Assembly (NCBI RefSeq): GCF_029537395.1
Contig: NZ_CP120677.1
Coordinates: forward strand, 2,194,566 to 2,258,565
Direction of reading: 5' to 3'
Length of the DNA stretch: 64,000 bases
Source: Tissierella sp. Yu-01
GTDB lineage: Bacteria > Bacillota > Clostridia > Tissierellales > Tissierellaceae
Of the stretch, positions 33,001 through 42,538 are shown in pieces. A model generated the notes under the pieces. It made no database searches, had not been told where the DNA came from, and saw only the letters and a list, made by a program, of their open reading frames with translations. The position numbers and the translations under genes are program-made. Within the stretch, counting starts at the first letter, position 1. Every line of letters begins with the position of its first letter.

Positions 33001-34326
33001 ATGAAGCTAGAAATTGGTAATTTTTTAGTAAAGGATGTAATCTTTGGGGATAAGACCATGTTTAGTGATGGTATTTTATCTATAAACAAAGAAGAAGCAA
33101 TTGCCTTTATTAAAGAAGATGAACACATTACAGATGTAGACATCGTAATAGCTAAATCAGGTGAAAACACTAGAATAGTTCCTGTTAAAGAGGCAGTAGA
33201 ACCAAGAATTAGACCTGATGGTAGAGCAGTATTTCCTGGAGTAACAGGTGAAATTGAAAGTGCGGGCAGAGGTAGGGTTCATGCATTAAAGGGATGTAGT
33301 GTTTTAGGTGTAGGAATGCATCATGGTAGTTTTGGAGACGGTTTAATAGATATGGGTGGCGAGGGTGCTAAATATACCCTATTTTCAGATCTTATAAATA
33401 TTTGTATAGTAGCTAATACAGATGAGGATTTTGAGAGATATGAACAACAAAAAAAGAATACGGCTATTAGAATGGCTTCTCATAAGTTGGCAGAATACTT
33501 AGGGGAAACCGTTAAAGCTCAAGAACCTGAAGAAATTGAGACATTTGAACTAGATTCAATAACTAAAAGAAACGAAGATATAAATAAACTTCCATCAGTA
33601 GTTTTGGTTATGCAGCCACAATCACAAATGGAAGAGTTAGGATACAATGATTTAGTATACGGTTGGGATATGAATAAATATGTGCCAACCTTCATGAACC
33701 CTAATGAAGTACTTGATGGAGCATTAATATCAGGTAGTTTTATGCCTTCATCATCAAAATGGAGCACATATGATTTTCAGAATTTCCCTACCATTAAAGA
33801 ACTTTATAGGGAACATGGGAAATCAATAAACTTTCTTGGAGTTATAATGTCAAATTTAAATGTATCATTAGAACAAAAGAAAAGATCGGCATTATTTGTA
33901 GCGCAAATTGCTAAATCATTAGGTGCTGATGGTGCTATAGTTACAGAAGAAGGTTATGGTAATCCTGATGCAGATTACATTTTGTGTTTAGCAGCATTAG
34001 AAGATGTGGGAGTAAAGACTGTAGGTATAAGTAATGAATGTACAGGTAGAGATGGCGCTTCTCAACCACTTGTTACACTAGATGTTAAAGCTAATGCTTT
34101 AGTATCAACGGGAAATGTATCGCAACTAATTGAACTTCCACCAGCCGATAAGGTAATAGGAGAATTAGCAGCCTTAGGTAGAGATGGTTTATCAGGTGGA
34201 TGGGCCTTTGATGAGATATTAGGACCTTCTGTAAGGGAAGATGGATCTATTATCATGGAGAATAATGCCATGTTCTGTGGAGATAGGATAGCAGGTTGGT
34301 CAACCAAGACTATGAAGGAATTTTAG
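33001..34326 (+). CDS. grdI: Betaine reductase component B, alpha subunit (GrdI-type)
   Basis: 441 residues of the glycine/sarcosine/betaine reductase substrate-binding component (GrdE/GrdG/GrdI family). Recognisable are RIRPDGRAVFPGVTGE (about 69-84), GRGRVHALKGCSVLGVG (about 89-105) and SNECTGRDGASQP (about 344-356). At the point where glycine-type GrdE carries the cysteine that becomes a pyruvoyl group, this protein reads DGALISGSFMPSSSKWSTY (239-257) with no cysteine. Betaine reductase is described as having an unprocessed subunit of about 45 kDa, which agrees. The gene is followed by selenoprotein grdH and a BCCT transporter. ATG with AAAGGAGGAG. The glycine versus betaine assignment is an inference from these points. 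Confidence 0.85.
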   Translation: MKLEIGNFLVKDVIFGDKTMFSDGILSINKEEAIAFIKEDEHITDVDIVIAKSGENTRIVPVKEAVEPRIRPDGRAVFPGVTGEIESAGRGRVHALKGCSVLGVGMHHGSFGDGLIDMGGEGAKYTLFSDLINICIVANTDEDFERYEQQKKNTAIRMASHKLAEYLGETVKAQEPEEIETFELDSITKRNEDINKLPSVVLVMQPQSQMEELGYNDLVYGWDMNKYVPTFMNPNEVLDGALISGSFMPSSSKWSTYDFQNFPTIKELYREHGKSINFLGVIMSNLNVSLEQKKRSALFVAQIAKSLGADGAIVTEEGYGNPDADYILCLAALEDVGVKTVGISNECTGRDGASQPLVTLDVKANALVSTGNVSQLIELPPADKVIGELAALGRDGLSGGWAFDEILGPSVREDGSIIMENNAMFCGDRIAGWSTKTMKEF

Positions 34327-34337
34327 GGGGTGTGGAA

Positions 34338-35648
34338 ATGAAAAAAGCTATTCATTATATAAATCAGTTCTTTGCTGGAATTGGTGGTGAAGATACTGCA
34401 GATTTTAAGCCAGAAATCAGAGAGGGCTTAGTAGGTCCAGCTATAGCTCTTAATTCCATGCTGGATGCAGATGTTACTCATACTATTATCTGTGGTGATA
34501 ATTTTATGGGAAGTAATACTGATGAGGCTGTAGAAAGAATACTTGGATTTTTAGAAGATATAGAATTTGATATATTTATCGCAGGACCAGCTTTTCAAGC
34601 AGGAAGATATGGTGTGGCTTGTGGAACCATATGCAAAGCAGTAAAAGAAAAGTTTAACGTTCCAGTAATTACATCAATGCATGTAGAAAATCCAGGAGTT
34701 GATATGTTTAAAAAAGATGTTCATATTTTTAGGGGAGGAAAGTCTGCCGCAAAGTTAAAAGAAGATATAACTATAATGTGTAAATTTGCGAATAAAATCT
34801 TAAATGGAGAAAAGACTGGTTCTGCTGATGAAGAGGGATTTTTCCCAAGAGGAATTAGAGCTCAAGTTTGGTTGGAGTCAGGTAAAACAGCTGCTCAAAG
34901 AGGAATTGAGATGCTAATTAAAAAGTTAAATAACCAGCCTTTTGAGACAGAACTTCCTATTCCAGCTCAGGATAGGGTGCCTATTGCAGAACCTATTAAA
35001 GATTTATCTAAGGCAAATATAGCAATGGTTACAACTGGAGGAATAGTACCTGTAGATAATCCAGATAGAATACAATCAGCATCAGCCACTAGATGGGGTA
35101 GATATAATATATCTAAAAATGATAGATTAGAATCTGGTGTATATAAAACTATTCATGCAGGATTTGATCCAGCTGCAGCAGATGCAGATCCAAATGTAAT
35201 TATGCCAATTGATGTTATGAAGACATATTTGAAGGAAGGTAAGATAGGTAAGCTTCATGACTATTTTTACAGTACAGTAGGTACTGGTACTACTCAAGCA
35301 GAGGCATCAAGGATGGCTAAAGAAATAGTTGAGAAATTAAAAGAAGATAACGTAGATGGAGTTATTATGACTTCTACCTGAGGTACCTGTACACGTTGCG
35401 GTGCAACAATGGTAAAAGAAATTGAAAGGACAGGTATTGCAGTAGTTCAAATGTGTAATTTAATCCCAGTTGCAACAACTGTAGGATCTAATAAAATAGT
35501 TCCTACTATATCCATCCCATATCCATTAGGAGATCCAGCTACGTCTAAGGAAGCTCAATGGAAACTTCGATATCATCGTGTAGGTGTAGCCTTAGATGCT
35601 TTAACAGAAGATATAGCTGATCAAACAGTTTTCAAGGTAAAAATCTAG
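34338..35648 (+). CDS. grdH: Betaine reductase component B, selenocysteine subunit (GrdH-type); UGA read as Sec
   Basis: The frame is interrupted by TGA at 35379-35381, then continues to 35648 for 88 more residues in the same frame. Full product is 436 residues with selenocysteine at 348 in the context TST-U-GTCTRCGATMVKEIER. This is the redox U-x-x-C-x-x-C motif of GrdB/GrdF/GrdH. The N-terminus KKAIHYINQFFAGIGGE and internal GPAFQAGRYGVACG are family signatures. The ATG at 34338 follows GGGGGTGTGG, 11 nt after grdI. Partner proteins GrdA and GrdC/D are not in the window and must be elsewhere. It converts betaine to trimethylamine and a carboxymethyl-selenoether passed to GrdA. Confidence 0.93.
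35379..35414 (+). promoter_or_regulatory. Bacterial SECIS element of grdH
   Basis: Directly after the UGA there is a stem-loop: TACC (35384-35387) with GGTA (35411-35414), and an apical GTTGC (35395-35399)/GCAAC (35403-35407) closing a GGT loop. A G-U-containing apical loop at this distance is what SelB recognises. It lies in the coding sequence. Confidence 0.78.
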
Positions 35649-35651
35649 AAA

Positions 35652-35675
35652 AGAGGGGTGTGTTTACACCCCTCT
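35652..35675 (+). other. Intercistronic hairpin between grdH and the BCCT gene
   Basis: A perfect 10-bp stem AGAGGGGTGT/ACACCCCTCT with a GTTT loop. It lacks a T-tract, so it is more likely an mRNA stabiliser or processing site than a terminator. Confidence 0.6.
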
Positions 35676-35699
35676 ACCTTAAAATAATGGAGGGTTAAG

Positions 35700-37199
35700 A
35701 TGAATGGATTAAAGCAAAAAGATAATAAGAATAACATGGTATTTTATATATCACTTGCAATATCTATAGTCATAGTAGTTTGGGGTATAATGGCACAGGA
35801 TAATTTTGCAAGATTTGCAAACTCATTACTAACTTTTCTAACAAATAATTTTGGTTGGGCATATTTAATATCAATGTTTATATTTGTAGTTTTTGCTCTT
35901 GTATTAGCATTTAGTAAATATGGTGATATAAAATTAGGGGCAGATGATTCTAAACCCGAATATAGTACAACTTCTTGGTTTGCTATGTTATTTGGAGCAG
36001 GAATGGGAATAGGTTTAGTATTTTGGGGGGTAGCAGAGCCAATATCCCATTTTGTAAGTCCTAGAATAGGAATAGAGCCAGGTAGTCAGGAAGCAATTAA
36101 TTTTGCTATGAAAGCTTCTTTTATGCACTGGGGATTTCACCCGTGGGCTAATTATGCTATTATTGGTCTTGCACTTGCATATTTCCAATTTAGAAAGAAT
36201 AAACCAGGCTTAATTAGTAGTATATTTATACCTTTACTAGGGGAAGAAAGAGTAAGAGGACCTATAGGAAAGCTAATAGATGTACTTGCTGTATTTGCAA
36301 CAGTGTCAGGTGTAGCCACTTCTTTAGGCTTAGGTACATTACAAATTAACAGTGGACTTAATTATCTATTCAATCTTCCAGAAACTACAATAGTACAAAT
36401 AGGAATTATAACAGTAATTACAATACTATATATTTGGACAGCTGTTAGTGGTATTGATAAAGGAATTAAATTACTGGGAGATGTGAACTTAGTACTGGCT
36501 TTTGGATTATTGATTCTATCATTCATCTTTGGACCTACATTAAAAATAATCAATTCTTTTACAAATGGTTTAGGACAATATGTAAATTGGTTTATCAATG
36601 ATAGTCTTCATATTGAAGCTTTTGGAGATAATAGCTGGACTAATGGTTGGACTATATTTTATTGGGCATGGTGGATAGCGTGGGCACCATTTGTTGGTAC
36701 ATTTATAGCTCGTATATCAAAGGGTAGAACTATTAAAGAATTTATTGGCGGAGTAATTGCTGCACCTGCGCTAGTATCTATAATATGGTTTGCTGTTTTT
36801 GGTACTATGGGATTAAACTTAGCTGATTCAATAGGCATTGAAGGATTAATAACAGCAGCAAGTAACCCATCCACAGCATTATTCGAAGTATTTGACCATT
36901 ATCCATTAAGTATAATATTATCATTTATAGCTGTATTATTATTATGCACGTTCTTTATTACATCTGCAAACTCAGCTACATTTGTATTAGGTATGTTGAC
37001 ATCTCAAGGTGATTTAAATCCTTCAAGACAAAAGCAATTTTTATGGGGTATAGTTCAAGCTTTATTTGCTACAGCATTATTGTTTTCTGGAGGATTAGAA
37101 GCATTACAAACAGCTTCAGTGGCAGCAGCTTTTCCATTCATATTTGTAATGCTGTTTGCAATAGTATCCATAATAAAAGCTTTAAAAGAAGAAAAATGA
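35700..37199 (+). CDS. BCCT-family glycine betaine/choline transporter
   Basis: 499 residues with 12 predicted membrane segments. The family signature with clustered tryptophans is intact in segment 8 (FYWAWWIAWAPFVGTFIARI, about 320-339), and segment 3-4 has FGAGMGIGLVFWGVAEPISH (about 97-116). This gives Na+-coupled (or betaine/carnitine antiport) uptake of a quaternary ammonium compound. It is third in the grdI-grdH operon, 51 nt behind a hairpin, and so should feed the reductase. RBS GGAGGG. Choline or carnitine cannot be ruled out. Confidence 0.9.
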   Translation: MNGLKQKDNKNNMVFYISLAISIVIVVWGIMAQDNFARFANSLLTFLTNNFGWAYLISMFIFVVFALVLAFSKYGDIKLGADDSKPEYSTTSWFAMLFGAGMGIGLVFWGVAEPISHFVSPRIGIEPGSQEAINFAMKASFMHWGFHPWANYAIIGLALAYFQFRKNKPGLISSIFIPLLGEERVRGPIGKLIDVLAVFATVSGVATSLGLGTLQINSGLNYLFNLPETTIVQIGIITVITILYIWTAVSGIDKGIKLLGDVNLVLAFGLLILSFIFGPTLKIINSFTNGLGQYVNWFINDSLHIEAFGDNSWTNGWTIFYWAWWIAWAPFVGTFIARISKGRTIKEFIGGVIAAPALVSIIWFAVFGTMGLNLADSIGIEGLITAASNPSTALFEVFDHYPLSIILSFIAVLLLCTFFITSANSATFVLGMLTSQGDLNPSRQKQFLWGIVQALFATALLFSGGLEALQTASVAAAFPFIFVMLFAIVSIIKALKEEK

Positions 37200-37232
37200 G
37201 GATAAGACTCTTTTGAGTCTTGTCTCATTGTA
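37195..37232 (+). terminator. Hairpin between convergent BCCT and DUF438 genes
   Basis: ATGAG...AAGACTC / GAGTCTT...CTCAT with a TTTT loop. The stem is long but has no good T-tract, so termination strength is unclear. Confidence 0.5.
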
Positions 37233-37268
37233 AATTAGTTAATAAGCATAGATATGATTGTATTTATA

Positions 37269-38450
37269 CTAAGAAAATTTCAATAACCTTCTTTCTCCTT
37301 CTAATTCCTTTATCTCAGTTATATCCTGGGATACTTCCAAGGTTCCTTTATAATTATTATTCTTATCCCTTAGTGCAAAGTATTGTATTAGGATTTTTCT
37401 ACCCTTCATGTTAATCCAAAATTTAGCCATATCTTCTTTACCAGATCTAAAACTTTCAACTATTTCCTCAACTACATGAACGCTAGCCGGTGGATGACAA
37501 TTCTTTACTTCTCTACCGATAACTGCTGGAGATCTAGGGAAAATTCTATCTTTATTATCAGAAAAATATTTAACTTTATTATGTTCGTCTACAAATGTAA
37601 TATCTACTGGTAAGGTATTGAATATTAATAATACATCCTCAAAGCTTAATTCACCAGTTTTTGTTTTAATCTTGTACTCTCCTTCTCTAATGTTTAGTTG
37701 ACTACTTTCTTCAATTTTATGCTCTACTTCATCAATGTTTTTATCTATAAATGGAAATCCATATTCAAGACTTTGCTTATGCATTTTATACCAAATGTCA
37801 CGGGAAAGCACTTCACTGGCTGATGGAAATAATATTAAATCCTCTTTCTTAACAATTCCCAGCATACCAAAGAATAACTCACCTAGGGCTTTATTTACCT
37901 CTATTTCCGTACTGGACTTATCCTTAAGTAAATTTATAGTATTTTTTAGTTGTTCTCTTACTATGTCATGTAGTGCCCACATTATGGATGTTCCTTCAAA
38001 CTTAGGCATTGCCTTCTCCATATATGGGAATAATATATTTTCCTTTTTCAAATAGTGATCATCAAATTTCTTTAAATCTTCAATCTTTGGTATAAGCTTT
38101 TCTTTTTTAACTTCAAAATCTATATCGTCTTTAATAATAGATTTAATAGCATTAGTTTTTTGAATAAGTGCTTCATTTTCAAGAGTCAAATCTAATAAAA
38201 AATTATCGTTCTCTGGCTTTTCCCATTGATAACTTGAAAGGCTTTTATAAAATACATTTATAACTTTATCTAATACATTAAATATTTCTGTAGCACTATA
38301 ATCATTAGTTAATAGATTATGAAAGATTTCGAAACATTCTTGTGGTGTTACTTCTTCAATATCGTTCTTATATTCAAAATAAAGTTCTCTACCATTTTTG
38401 TTTTCATATAGTCCTCTTACATATTCAATTAATCTATTTACTCTTGTCAT
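37269..38450 (-). CDS. DUF438-hemerythrin-PAS domain protein
   Basis: 393 residues. DUF438 is at the N-terminus (RLIEYVRGLYENKNGREL, about 1-75). A hemerythrin HHE cation-binding region follows at about 125-225 (FDDHYLKKENILFPYME, LHDIVREQ, EDLILFP). A PAS domain is at about 270-385 with NTLPVDITFVDEHNKVKYFS and NCHPPASVHVVEEIVESF. Such proteins are proposed oxygen/redox sensors in clostridia, with no attached output domain here. I start at ATG 38450 (MTRVN) with a GGTGA site; the ATG at 38465 has its RBS too close. It is convergent with the betaine operon and divergent from rubrerythrin. Confidence 0.82.
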   Translation of the reverse strand: MTRVNRLIEYVRGLYENKNGRELYFEYKNDIEEVTPQECFEIFHNLLTNDYSATEIFNVLDKVINVFYKSLSSYQWEKPENDNFLLDLTLENEALIQKTNAIKSIIKDDIDFEVKKEKLIPKIEDLKKFDDHYLKKENILFPYMEKAMPKFEGTSIMWALHDIVREQLKNTINLLKDKSSTEIEVNKALGELFFGMLGIVKKEDLILFPSASEVLSRDIWYKMHKQSLEYGFPFIDKNIDEVEHKIEESSQLNIREGEYKIKTKTGELSFEDVLLIFNTLPVDITFVDEHNKVKYFSDNKDRIFPRSPAVIGREVKNCHPPASVHVVEEIVESFRSGKEDMAKFWINMKGRKILIQYFALRDKNNNYKGTLEVSQDITEIKELEGERRLLKFS

Positions 38451-38607
38451 TAGTAAAATCACCATCCCTTAATAGTTTTAATTATATCATCTTAGATATA
38501 CTCCTTATTCCCAAGTTTAAACTAAAAGTAAACAAATATTAATTTATTCATACAAATTTAATGTTAAAATGTTATAATGAGGCTAAATCAATCTGGAGGT
38601 GTTTAAT

Positions 38608-39192
38608 ATGACAAAATTAAAAGGAACAAAAACAGAAAAGAACTTAATGCATTCATTTGCAGGAGAATCTCAAGCTAGGACAAGATATACATATTATGCT
38701 TCCCAAGCTAAAAAAGAAGGATATGTTCAAATATCAAATATTTTTACAGAAACTGCAGAAAATGAAAAAGAACATGCTAAGAGATTTTTTAAGTTCTTGA
38801 ATGAAGAATTATGTGGTGAAACAGTTGAAATTACAGCTGATTTTCCAGTATCATTAGGGGATACAGCTTCAAATTTAAAAGCTGCTGCTACTGGAGAAAA
38901 TGAAGAGCATACAGAACTTTATCCTGAGTTTGCTAAAATTGCTGAAGAAGAAGGTTTTAAAGATATTGCATATGTTTGGAGAGAAATAGCTGAAGTAGAA
39001 GAACGTCATGAAAGAAGATTCTTAAGGTTATTAGAAAATATTGAAAATGGACAAGTATTCGAAAAAGAAGAAGTAGTTGAATGGAAATGCAATAATTGTG
39101 GATATGTTCACACAGGTAAATCTGCACCAGATAAATGTCCTGCATGTGCCCACGCACAAGGATATTTCGAAGTATTTAAGGAAACTTATTAA
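38608..39192 (+). CDS. rbr: Rubrerythrin
   Basis: 194 residues. A ferritin-like di-iron domain (LMHSFAGESQARTRYTYYA, TAENEKEHAKRF, EVEERHERRF) precedes a C-terminal rubredoxin-like zinc/iron site with two CxxC pairs (WKCNNCGYV, about 163-171; DKCPACAHAQGYFE). It is an NADH/rubredoxin-dependent peroxide reductase protecting anaerobes. The ATG at 38608 is eight nt behind GGAGG. It sits on its own between a DUF438 sensor and a MocR gene, and ends at a bidirectional terminator. Confidence 0.95.
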   Translation: MTKLKGTKTEKNLMHSFAGESQARTRYTYYASQAKKEGYVQISNIFTETAENEKEHAKRFFKFLNEELCGETVEITADFPVSLGDTASNLKAAATGENEEHTELYPEFAKIAEEEGFKDIAYVWREIAEVEERHERRFLRLLENIENGQVFEKEEVVEWKCNNCGYVHTGKSAPDKCPACAHAQGYFEVFKETY

Positions 39193-39200
39193 AAACTTAT

Positions 39201-39233
39201 AAAAAACTCACCATTATATGGTGAGTTTTTTAT
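39201..39233. terminator. Bidirectional terminator between rbr and MocR genes
   Basis: AAAAAACTCACCAT/ATGGTGAGTTTTTT at 39201-39231. T-runs on both strands serve the two convergent genes. Confidence 0.85.
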
Positions 39234-40681
39234 ACAAATGGCATATATTCATTATTTTCATTCTTAAAAGGTTTAGATAATATATTATCTAATATTCCTA
39301 TTCCCTTTATAATTTGGCTATTACTTACTCCTCCAAAACTTATTCGTAAGAAGTTTGCGTTAATATCATTATTTATAAAAAATACCTTTCCAGGAACAAG
39401 GCTAAGGTTGTTTTCTAAACATTCCTTATAAAGCTGAATTGAATCAATTGTATCAGGAAGTTTCAACCATATACTAAGACCACCATTTGGTTCTGTGTAC
39501 TCAATTCCATATTTCTTTAGAATGGATAGTTCCTTAATCATTATATTATATTTATCGGAATATACATTTCTGATATTTGCAATATGGCTTTTCCAATATC
39601 CTTTTCTTAAATACAAATCAAAGGCTCTTTGTAGATATCCAGATGAAGATATGTCAGTAGTATGTTTTGCCTTTATAATGCCCTTAAGCAATCTATTAGG
39701 CAAAGTAATAAAACCTATTCTTACGCCTGGCATAAATATCTTAGAAAAACTTTTTATAAATATTACCTTATCTAATTCGTCTAAGGATTTCAAAGGAGTC
39801 TTTATATCATTATCAAAGTATAAGTCCGTTAAAAAGTCATCCTCAATTATATAAAAGTCATTTTCTTTAGCAAGATTTAAGACTTCAAGCTTCTTTTCTC
39901 TACTATAGGAATAAGTTGTTGGACTTTGATAGTTTGTCATTATATATAAAAACTTAGGGTTATGTCTTTTTATTGTTGCTTTTAAGGTTTCCATATGGAT
40001 ACCATCATCTTCCATTGGAATTCCTATGATCTTTGCTCCTCTTGATTTAAATGCTTCATAAGCAGCAGAATAGGTTGGATTTTCAACGATTATAACATCA
40101 CCTTGATTAACCATGGATTTAGCGATGATATCTAAACCCTGCTGACCTCCAGAAGTTATAAGTATTTGATCCATATTTGCATTTATTGTATAATTAAGTT
40201 TTAAAAATTTCGAAATAGACTCTCTTAAAGGCTCATATCCGTTAATTTCAGGATATAGAAAGGCAAGTCCTCCATCTCTATCTAAAACCTCAATAAGAGC
40301 CTGTTTAAACTCTTTAATTGGAAACAAATCAGGTGTAGGAGATACGCTAGCAAAATTTATGCTATCCTTATGAATAGGCAATATTCCAGAAAGCATTAAA
40401 TCCATATCACCATCGTCTAGAAATGTTATTTCTTCAGATAAAGAGATCTTTTTTACATAAGTACCGCTTCCTTCAACAGAATAAACATAACCTTCCTGTT
40501 CTAATAATTTATAAGTATTGATTATAGTTACGTTATTTACTCCAAGCTGTTTTGAAAGCTTTCTTATAGAAGGCAGTTTTTCATCAAGTAATTCATTCTT
40601 TTCAATTTGGTCTCTAATTTGTTTATACAATTGTATATATAAAGGTTCATTAGAGGATTTATCTAAAACTAATTCCTTCAT
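39230..40681 (-). CDS. MocR-type regulator (GntR HTH fused to aminotransferase)
   Basis: 483 residues. GntR winged HTH (EPLYIQLYKQIRDQI; LPSIRKLSKQLGVNNVTIINTYKLLEQEGYVYSVEGSGTYV, about 12-77). Then an aminotransferase class I/II domain with PLP lysine in KVIFIKSFSKIFMPGVRIGF (about 305-324). Such MocR/PdxR/GabR proteins sense PLP or an amino-containing effector. The target is unknown; divergent from the DUF5711 gene across a 171-bp gap. Starts at ATG 40681 with AGAGGTGAG. Confidence 0.9.
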   Translation of the reverse strand: MKELVLDKSSNEPLYIQLYKQIRDQIEKNELLDEKLPSIRKLSKQLGVNNVTIINTYKLLEQEGYVYSVEGSGTYVKKISLSEEITFLDDGDMDLMLSGILPIHKDSINFASVSPTPDLFPIKEFKQALIEVLDRDGGLAFLYPEINGYEPLRESISKFLKLNYTINANMDQILITSGGQQGLDIIAKSMVNQGDVIIVENPTYSAAYEAFKSRGAKIIGIPMEDDGIHMETLKATIKRHNPKFLYIMTNYQSPTTYSYSREKKLEVLNLAKENDFYIIEDDFLTDLYFDNDIKTPLKSLDELDKVIFIKSFSKIFMPGVRIGFITLPNRLLKGIIKAKHTTDISSSGYLQRAFDLYLRKGYWKSHIANIRNVYSDKYNIMIKELSILKKYGIEYTEPNGGLSIWLKLPDTIDSIQLYKECLENNLSLVPGKVFFINNDINANFLRISFGGVSNSQIIKGIGILDNILSKPFKNENNEYMPFV

Positions 40682-40852
40682 ATTCTCACCTCTTAATCTT
40701 ATCTTGTGTATGGATACATTTAGTATAACAGAATTTTAAAGAATAAGTAAATAATATATTGACAGTTTTTTAAATTATGGTTAATCTATGGTAATTTAAA
40801 CAAATATCATATACAATTTATATGATAGAAAAACTTATTAGGAGAGCATTTT

Positions 40853-41923
40853 ATGGAAGAGACTAAGAAAATACATAAAGGATTTAAAAAATTTATTCTT
40901 ATATTTGCAGTATTTGCTTTGATTTTAATGAATACACAAGTTAGGGAGAAATTATTAGAATTATTGGATGGCTTTAAAAGAAATGATTTAGAACTTACGC
41001 TGGATATTCAATATCAAGGAGAAAATCTAAACTATTTTCAGGATACATTAATTAGGTGGCAAAATAATACTATTACGTATTTTAATAATGATGGAAGTGA
41101 TAAGTGGGTTAAGAAATATGACTTTGATGATCCAGAAATTATATTTGGTCATAAAGTTATTTATATAATGAACAAGTCAACTGGTGACATTTACTTAATG
41201 GATAATAAAGGTGATACCATATCTAGGATACAGATTAATAAACCCATTTTTAACCTAAAGGAATTCAGTGACAATATTATGGTTCATGTTAAAGAGCAGG
41301 ATACTTTGGAATATTTATATATATTAGATAAGTCAGGTAATCCTATAACTGATCTTGAAACTAATGACAATATACTTACATATGGTCTAGGCAAAGATAA
41401 TACAAAATTTGTATATTCAACACTAATGGCTAATGATACTGAACTAAAGTCAACGCTATTCTTAAATAAAATTACGGGAGATGAAGAATACTCTTTAGAG
41501 CTTCCAAATGAAATTATATTATTTTCTGAGTTTTTAAATAGTGAGGTTGTTGTTTTAACCAATACTAGGCTATTACTAGTAAAGAATGGTGAAGTTAGTT
41601 GGTCGAAAGAGCATAATGGTTTTAATGATATTTTAATAAAGGGTAATGAAATAAACTTGTTATATGATAACAGCCTAGAGGTTTTCGATTTAAGTGGTGA
41701 GGTTAAGACAAAAATTAATTTAAGTATAGAAAGTAACCAAATAATAGATTTAGGAAAATATATAGGGATTCATGGAAATAAGGATTTAGCAATTTTACAA
41801 AATCATAATGAAATATTAAAATATATAGGAGAAGAAGATATATTAAAGATATTAGGTAATAATAATTATATTGCTATACATTATTTAGACAAGGTAGACG
41901 TTTTTAAATTAGATAATAAATAG
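40853..41923 (+). CDS. Membrane-anchored DUF5711-type beta-propeller protein
   Basis: 356 residues. One N-terminal hydrophobic helix (about 12-28, KKFILIFAVFALILM) with positive residues before it predicts a membrane anchor, rest outside. The rest is repeated four-stranded units (e.g. TITYFNNDGSDKWVKKYD, DIYLMDNKGDTISRI, YLYILDKSGNPITDL), like PQQ/WD40-type blades seen in DUF5711. No catalytic motif. It is first of a run with yedF and DUF3343 (13-nt and 8-nt gaps), so it may belong to that unit, function unknown. RBS AGGAGA. Confidence 0.65.
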   Translation: MEETKKIHKGFKKFILIFAVFALILMNTQVREKLLELLDGFKRNDLELTLDIQYQGENLNYFQDTLIRWQNNTITYFNNDGSDKWVKKYDFDDPEIIFGHKVIYIMNKSTGDIYLMDNKGDTISRIQINKPIFNLKEFSDNIMVHVKEQDTLEYLYILDKSGNPITDLETNDNILTYGLGKDNTKFVYSTLMANDTELKSTLFLNKITGDEEYSLELPNEIILFSEFLNSEVVVLTNTRLLLVKNGEVSWSKEHNGFNDILIKGNEINLLYDNSLEVFDLSGEVKTKINLSIESNQIIDLGKYIGIHGNKDLAILQNHNEILKYIGEEDILKILGNNNYIAIHYLDKVDVFKLDNK

Positions 41924-41936
41924 AGGGGGATGCAGA

Positions 41937-42530
41937 ATGATTAAGAAAATAGATGCAAGAGGCCAGGCTTGTCCTAAGCCTGTTATAATGACTAAGAAGG
42001 AATTGGATAATTTAATCGAAGGTGTAATTACTACTATAGTTGATAATGAGGTTGCCAAGGAAAATGTATCAAAGCTTGCTTCAAGTATGGGGTTGGAATT
42101 CGATGTTGAACAAACTAAGGAAGATGAGTATTTAATCAATATTAAAAAAGGTGCCATATCAGTAAAAGAGGCAGATGCACCATTGGAAGTACCAAGTAAA
42201 GAAACTATAGCTATAGGCTCAAATAAAATGGGTTCAGGTGAAGAAGAGCTAGGAAAGATATTAATGAAGAGTTTTATATTTACAGTAAAGGAAACATCAC
42301 CTCAACCAGCTAATATTTTATTTTATAATTCAGGTGTATATCTAACATGTGAGGACAGCCCTGTAATAGATGATTTAAAAGCATTAGCAGAAAACGGCGT
42401 TGAAATACTATCTTGTGGTACCTGCCTTGATTATTACAATTTAAAGGATAAACTTGCCGTAGGTGGAATCTCAAATATGTATACAATATATGAAAAGATG
42501 AAGGAATCAAATACAATTAATATAGGTTAG
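41937..42530 (+). CDS. yedF: Selenium-metabolism-associated protein YedF
   Basis: 197 residues. N-terminal TusA/SirA domain with DARGQACPKPVIMTKKEL (about 6-23), whose Cys-Pro-x-Pro motif is the sulfur/selenium acceptor. The C-terminal DsrE/F-like domain (ANILFYNSGVYLTCEDSPV, then EILSCGTCLDYY with CxxC, about 158-161) is the full-length YedF (TIGR03527) layout. It is restricted largely to selenium-using bacteria, which matches the grdH selenoprotein. Possible role: selenium carrier. ATG with AGGGGG. Confidence 0.88.
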   Translation: MIKKIDARGQACPKPVIMTKKELDNLIEGVITTIVDNEVAKENVSKLASSMGLEFDVEQTKEDEYLINIKKGAISVKEADAPLEVPSKETIAIGSNKMGSGEEELGKILMKSFIFTVKETSPQPANILFYNSGVYLTCEDSPVIDDLKALAENGVEILSCGTCLDYYNLKDKLAVGGISNMYTIYEKMKESNTINIG

Positions 42531-42538
42531 GAGATATT

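Noticed and set aside
35379-35408. grdH as a pseudogene or frameshift with a separate 79-codon gene at 35409
   Set aside because: The frame is unchanged across the TGA, residues on both sides match one family, and a SECIS-type hairpin follows.
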